From contig RPFO01000164.1 of the NCBI GenBank assembly GCA_009746045.1, forward strand, positions 1,826,399-1,890,398: DNA of 64,000 nucleotides. Direction: 5' to 3'. This stretch comes from Mesostigma viride (lineage: Eukaryota > Streptophyta > Mesostigmatophyceae > Mesostigmatales > Mesostigmataceae). Under the pieces are notes generated by a model. The model was not told the DNA's origin, did not search any database, and saw nothing but the letters and a program-made list of their open reading frames with translations. The translations under genes and the position numbers were made by a program. This document shows positions 58,866 to 64,000 of this stretch, one piece after another; positions within the stretch are counted from its first letter, which is position 1, and each line of letters begins with the position of its first letter.

Positions 58866-60730
58866 ATGACGAGCAAACGCTCCTCGACGCAACGCAGCCT
58901 GGCGGCTGCGCTAGGCCATGAAAATACGTCTGCAGCTCCGGCTGCAGCTTCGCCCTCAAGTCCGGCAGGCAGCGGTGACACTAGTCGCGCACTGGTGGTC
59001 GCCCCGCACCCTCCCGGGCTTCATGCCTCGCCTTCAGCCTCGCCTGAGCCCAAACGCAGCCGCCCAACCGAACCTAGCTGGTCTGAGTACGACTTTGACG
59101 TTGACGGGTTATTTTCCACCTTCGACGTCAACAGACCCGGCTATTTCGACTGGCCACCCGTCCGGATCCTGGAGCTTTTTTTTTATGGGTCGTATGCCTC
59201 CCTTTTCGACAGTGTGCCAGCGCCTCCAACGCCATAAATGCTTCCGCAGCCAGTCTGGCGGCCAGTTCCAGCCCCGGCCGTGCACCTCAGTGACCTGTCT
59301 GGCTGGACGCGACCGCGCCTTCCGGCTCGCCGCCCTCTTTTCCATCCTTCAGCGCTGTGCCATTGACGTACGTCTGGCGCCCCATCCCCCTGACCGAATC
59401 CACCCTCCTCCTCCACCTCAACGAAGCCCTAGCTCTCACAGCACGTGACGCCCCTAGCTGCAGATGTGGCAGCTGTGAGTCGGCGCACGCTGGCTGCTGA
59501 GCTCCCCACCATCCCCACCGCCACCGCCACCGCCCTCCTCGCCTCGCCCCCCAGGCTCCGCCTCCACCGACGCCATCACCGCCCGGCCTGGCAGCTCCGC
59601 GCCATTGACCAGCGCCTTAAGGACAATGCCATCGCCATCGAGGTATTGCAAAACACCGCAGGCCTCGGGCGCCCAGGCGGTGAAGGACATTGCCGCCAAG
59701 CCACTGCCTCGGCTGGCCTGGCTGGCGATGCTCCTCCCATCCCGACCTGGGCGGACATGCTTAAGCAGCACGCCATCTCCACCACCTCCGCCGTCGCAGC
59801 ACAGCTCGAGCAACAGCAGAAGCTCGACCTCCGCGAGGAGGCCGAGCTCGCCAAGCGCAGCCTCAACGTCATCGTCAAGAACTTCGACATCAAGGAAGGT
59901 GAGAATTCCGAGAAGCTTGCACGTGCGTTTGAGAGCAAAATCCTTGCACGCATGGGCCTAGCTTCTTGGCGAGATTAGGCTGGCCGCCCATTGCCTTCCC
60001 CGCACGCGGGGTAAGGCAGGGGCCGGCCCCCGCTTCTTCTCATCTTTAAGAGCCCATCGGACAAGATTTCGTTTCTTGAGACACCGCAATTAAGCGGCTC
60101 GAGAACACTCCCTTCACCATGGACGACGACTTGACCCTGGCGCAGCAACAACGGCGACGGGAGCTATGGCCGACAGCTACCTCCAGCTCCGGCGCAGACC
60201 AAGGCGGGCCAGCCAGTGTACTGGAAGGGGGCGGCCATCTACGTCGGCCACAAGCCCAGGCTGGCACGTGACCCCCGCGACCATCGCGGCCCCAGCGACC
60301 CCAGCCGCCCCAGCCTAGGGGAATACAGCAGTAGTAGTGTAGAATAGTTAGACCGTGGCCTTCATGTACATGCCCGCCTACTACAGGCACTATACCAGCT
60401 GATGCCTAGCATTTTTAGTCATGCACATGTGTGCCTATGATGAGCCACACTCCAGATGATGCCTAGCTTTGTTTCATTATGCAGTGCCCATGCAGGGAGT
60501 CACTCATCTGCTGAGAAGCCCTGCCCTAGCTCTTGTATAGCTATGCTGATCTTTCCCCCCATGACAGGCTCCCCCTTAGCTGGGCATAGCTTGATAGATC
60601 ATGGGGCTGCAGGTGCCCTGGGGCACCTAGTAGCAAGGGTCGTTTACATTCCCACCCTTGCAGGAAGTAGCTTGGAATGTATTATAGGCCATATGCCCCT
60701 TCTCTGGGCTATTAATTAATTAATTCATTA
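58866..60730 (+). mobile_element. ORF1-only LINE relic (copy A) with 3' UTR and TTAA tail
   Basis: A coding relic with frameshifts: MTSKRSSTQRSLAAALG start at 58866; acidic segment (SEYDFDVDGLFSTFDV); a frame change at or after the T-run near 59176; coiled-coil and RRM-like region (AELAKRSLNVIVKNFDIKEG, about 59850-59900). Then the L1-ORF1 C-terminal motif (MDDDLTLAQQQRRRELWP from 60119, then VYWKGAAIYVGHKPRLAR) ends near 60350. The 3' UTR (about 60417-60715) follows directly and the copy ends in TTAATTAATTAATTCATT. No endonuclease or reverse transcriptase lies between the ORF1 C-terminus and the 3' UTR, as in HAL1 (half-L1) elements. Confidence 0.65.
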
Positions 60731-61523
60731 GAAACATAACTCCGTTGGGAGTAGTACATGTAGCACATATCCCTGAGAAGGGGCATACATGGCTTTTAAT
60801 ACATTCTGGGCTACTTCCTGCAAGGGTGGGAATGTAAGCTACCCTTGCTCTAGGTGCACCAGGGCACCTGCACCCTCATGATCTTCACACTATGCCCAGC
60901 TAAGGGGGAGTATGTCATGTGGGGGAAGATCATCATGGCTATACAAGAGCTACTAGGGCATGGCTTCTCGACAGAGAGCATCTCTCTGCATGGCATATAG
61001 CATGGCTAAATTCTTAAAGCGACATCCATGGGGGTCCCATTCAAGCAGGGCGTGGCTAAATTCTGAAGGCATCATCCATGGGGGCCATTATGGGCGCACA
61101 TGCGCGTAGGCCACATGCTAGGCTAAGCCTGACTAATTTACACTACTGGTATATATTCCCTAGACTGAGGTGGCAGGGGGGGCCTGCCAGGGCTTGTGGT
61201 CAACGTGGATGACCCCCCCCCTCCAGTATACCAGCTTCCCCATTGCGCTCTGCCGGAGCTGAAGGTAGGTCGGCCATAGCTCGCGTCGCCGCTGTTGCTG
61301 GGCCAGGGTCAAGTCGTCGTCCAGCGTGAAGCGAGTCCTCAAGAGCTTCTTGCGGCATTTAAGGAACGACAGCTTGTCCGCCATGTACTTAACGGTGAGG
61401 AGCACGGGTGCCGGGCCAGCCTTCCCCCGCGCGCGGGGGAGGCGGACAGCCGACATGTCCATCTCACCAGTGAGTAGCATGGGGGCGAAAATGTCGCGCT
61501 TAAATGCCTCACGAAGGCTTTCT
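60718..61523 (-). mobile_element. ORF1-only LINE relic (copy B), tail-to-tail with copy A
   Basis: On the minus strand an open frame ends with RTRFTLDDDLTLAQQQRRRE, then LWPTYLQLRQSAMGKLVYW and RGGVIHVDHKPWQ (about 61350-61160). This is the L1-ORF1 C-terminal domain in its most intact form in the window. The 3' UTR follows at about 61140-60735 and ends at the same TTAA tract as copy A, with the ACTCC-CAAC-GGAGT hairpin at 60740-60755. It is 5' truncated at about 61523. Confidence 0.65.
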
Positions 61524-61745
61524 GGGCTATGTGCTACATATACTCCCAACGGAGTTATGTTCCTAATTAATTAATTAATTAATAGTGATGCAGGTTCACC
61601 TTGTGCACCCAGAGCAGGTGTAACTAGTTTACATGCCCCCTACCCTTGCAGAAAGTAGCCCAGAATGTATTGAAAGCCACATGCCCCTTTTCATGGATAT
61701 GTGCTACATGTACTCCCAACGGAGATATGTTCCAATTTAATAAAT
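61523..61745 (+). mobile_element. Two further LINE 3' tails in plus orientation
   Basis: 61523-61583 carries CTGGGCTATGTGCTACATAT, the ACTCCCAACGGAGT hairpin and TTAA repeats. 61585-61745 carries a longer 3' end (CCCTACCCTTGCAGAAAGTA to CTCCCAACGGAGATATGTTC) with an AT-rich tail. Both are severely 5' truncated, as in LINE insertions. Confidence 0.65.
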
Positions 61746-61915
61746 TTTAATCGATTTGATGCATGACGCATGCAGCCTATACATTAATTAATGACGCATG
61801 CAGCCTATACATGATAAACTAGTAATCCCGCATGATGCGCTGATTGGTGTGCCAGTTTGAGCTCGACTTGCTCCTATGCTCATCACATAGCCAAAATGAT
61901 AACCATGCTGAAGTA

Positions 61916-62470
61916 CCGAAGTACTTGCGTGTCACGCGCATGGGCATGCCACAGAGTACTATGCTAATCTCAATTAATGTTAGAAAATAATTATGACACG
62001 CAAGTTACATGCAAAAAGCGTCTGGATCATGCCCCAACCATAAAGTCTCTGGAGGGGGATATAATCCTCATCCGAGCTGTACGTCCTCTAGAGTAATGGC
62101 CGACGTACAAGGCGGTGTAAGACGGTATAAGACATGCTTGCAGCTCGGTACAAGATGGCCAATTAAAAGCACTTCGGTGCTCCATGACTCCCCAACGGGA
62201 GCACGAGTTAAATTAACTAATTAATAATATATGGCCAACTAATTGGCTGCATGTTCCGCACGGCCTCATTAGGGCAGTTGGCATGAATCTAGAGGCATGA
62301 CTGTCTGTATACCTCACACCAACCTTTGGTTTATAGCACCTACATCCCCCTCTAGTGACTAAATGGTTGGGGCATGATGTAGATGATATTTGTAACTTTT
62401 GTGTAATTATGAGATAAGCATAGTACTCCGTACGCATGCCCATCCGCATGACACGCAAGTACTTATAGCA
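61916..62470. mobile_element. Foldback element with about 130-bp arms and a nested LINE tail
   Basis: The left arm (about 61919-62050: AAGTACTTGCGTGTCACGCG to CATGCCCCAACCATAAAGTC and GAGGGGGAT) is inverted at about 62335-62466 with moderate divergence. Between them a plus-oriented LINE tail of the second family (AAAAGCACTTCGGTGCTCC, CTCCCCAACGGGAG hairpin, TTAA-rich) lies at 62164-62228. No coding sequence or clear target duplication is seen. Confidence 0.6.
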
Positions 62471-62802
62471 CGCACAGATGGTAAAGCAAGCTGCATGGTA
62501 CCATTTATGTTTTGCATGTCTCGTCTGTTCATGGCCGGCACCTCCTACCCGTTACTGTGCTGGCCAATATGAGCAAGCCACGAACCAAGTCATACAAGTC
62601 TGCTGTCTTACCCGATACATCTAGGCAGCCCGTCTAAGTTGCTGATGTATCATGATGGCAATTCTTGTGTGCACGTACAGAGTGCTGGGCACTTGCTGCA
62701 TCTGAGATGCGCAAGCAAGCTTCCAAATGTGCTGGCACAATCTTAATACACAGCAGGAAATGCCTGCGTGAAATCAAATCAAGAGGACAGGCCTGCATTG
62801 CC

Positions 62803-64000
62803 TCAAACACTGCGCCCGCTGGTGCCAGGTCGCAGGTTCAGTTGACGGTACAGCTGCGATCGCACCTTCTTGGCAGCTTCAATCTGCTTGGGATGAAATC
62901 ATGATGAAGAATCCACATTGCAAGTCCACAACGCTTGGTTCAGAGAAAGGGGATTGTGAGAATGCATGGCAATGAATGTGATCAATGAAAGATGTCCCGT
63001 GGCATGGTGATGCCTATTCTCTTTACTGCATCAGCAGCAGTGACTACAGCACTCTTGTCCATGCGAGCTTGCAAGTAAGCCATACTCCCTTCCTGTCAGG
63101 CAGTTCTCTTAAAGTGCTGTCAGCAATGCATGCAGTCTCGCTTTAATTGATTTCTTGCTAACCGCCCACTGCACCAGCAGGCCATGCAGGGGTGACATCA
63201 GGGACGGTCATCACGGACATGCTGCATGAGAACACCCCCAGCTAGTATGAGACCGACCGCACAACTGTCCCCACGAAACACAGCAGGACAAGCACACAGC
63301 TACCATGGCACACCGTTGTACGGCCACACGTTCTCTTGACCGATGCCCTTTCCAAACCAAAGGCCTCGTGCATAGCCTACTTGCCGCTTCTGCCGCATGG
63401 GTCAATTTGTCTGCAAAGAGCAATCCTTACTTCACCAGCAGTTGCTTTTTAACCATTGCATCATTCACAATGTTCCACAACCAGCATTAGCAATCATTCC
63501 ATAATTCATTGTTTCATAAACGTTTGCAACACCATCAATATTGTCTGCTTGGCCGCATGGGTGACAAGGGGCCCTCACCTCGGATGCCGTCATGCGCATG
63601 CGCGGGCTGAGCGCCGAGTCGCTGAAACCGGACAGCTCGGCGGCGTCCATCTCGTCGTCCCACGCCGACAACAGGCTCGCGCTGTTCGCTGCGGCCAAGG
63701 GGGACATGCCACATGCGGCCGCCTTGGCGCGCAGGTGGCCTGCTGCGGTGGAGGCATCCACTGAGGCACCTGACTTGTCTGCAACTGGGGATGATGCAGG
63801 GGAGCAGAGACAAGATGGTGGTTGACGACCAGATGTCAAACTGGATTTCCAGCAGATGCGTCAGACCTCTTGCATGGAAGGTGAACAAGCAAGCAAAACT
63901 GGGGCAATAGAAATGATAAGACATACTCCATTCTCCTCGAGTGATACAGGCAACCGTCACCGTCCACACCTACCTTGTCCCTGGTATGCCATTGCCCTGC
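62803..64000 (-). CDS. Unidentified protein, 3' exons only (runs off the right edge)
   Basis: Three phase-compatible minus exons: 64000-63974 (partial, donor CAAG|GTAGGT), 63784-63579 and 62883-62803 (stop TGA). The middle exon reads VADKSGASVDAS, then GHLRAKAAACGMSPLAA, DDEMDAAELSGFSDSALSPR and MRMTASE before GAG|GTGAGG. The last exon reads IEAAKKVRSQLYRQLNLRPG then TSGRSV. The composition (acidic Ser/Ala-rich, then a basic helical tail) is protein-like and the 63579/62883 junction is phase 0. I do not recognise the family. The acceptor at 63785 and the edge exon are tentative. Confidence 0.4.

Overview
This is a nuclear, intron-rich, GC-rich eukaryotic window. It holds four readable protein genes plus the 3' end of a fifth. 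Introns follow GT-AG, exons join with consistent phase, and introns are packed with microsatellites and minisatellites. The gene set (GT29 sialyltransferase-like, TTI1, a Dicer/RIG-I-type helicase, ALG1) together with LINE and hAT relics fits an alga or other free-living protist. I cannot place the species from sequence alone. There is no bacterial operon structure, and I saw no tRNA, rRNA or CRISPR.

Layout. 0.1-0.6 kb: 3' end of a LINE-like repeat with a (TTAA)n tail. 0.9-10.4 kb, minus: secreted or Golgi-type protein with a signal peptide, a LamG-like domain and a GT29 glycosyltransferase domain; its introns contain a degenerate hAT transposon (2.67-4.27 kb). 11.5-30.0 kb, plus: an 18-exon TTI1 gene (TELO2-TTI1-TTI2 co-chaperone of PIKK kinases), about twice the usual length. 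30.3-32.0 kb: LINE ORF1-type relics. 33.5-53.2 kb, minus: an eight-exon, 741-residue Dicer/RIG-I-type helicase with a RIG-I C-terminal-domain-like zinc module placed at its N terminus. Two of its introns carry 7.2 kb and 4.5 kb tandem arrays. 54.1-58.1 kb, plus: ALG1 mannosyltransferase. 58.5-62.5 kb: nested ORF1-only LINE copies and a foldback element. 62.8-64.0 kb, minus: 3' exons of an unidentified gene running off the right edge.

The genes form two divergent pairs (GT29/TTI1 and helicase/ALG1) with roughly 1 kb between start codons, and repeats fill the remaining gaps. ALG1 and the GT29 protein both act in secretory-pathway glycosylation. TTI1 and the helicase are unrelated housekeeping and RNA-sensing or RNA-processing functions.

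The strongest signals are: (1) the unusual zinc-module-helicase architecture without RNase III; (2) a recurring pattern in which the tandem repeats of an intron start at a splice junction and, in at least four introns, the repeat unit is a copy of the 5' splice site itself; (3) two LINE tail families sharing a CAAC-loop hairpin whose stem differs by matched bases, followed by TTAA repeats; (4) a hAT-like element with an 8-bp target duplication. All exon models are hand-built from splice signals and reading-phase continuity, without transcript evidence.
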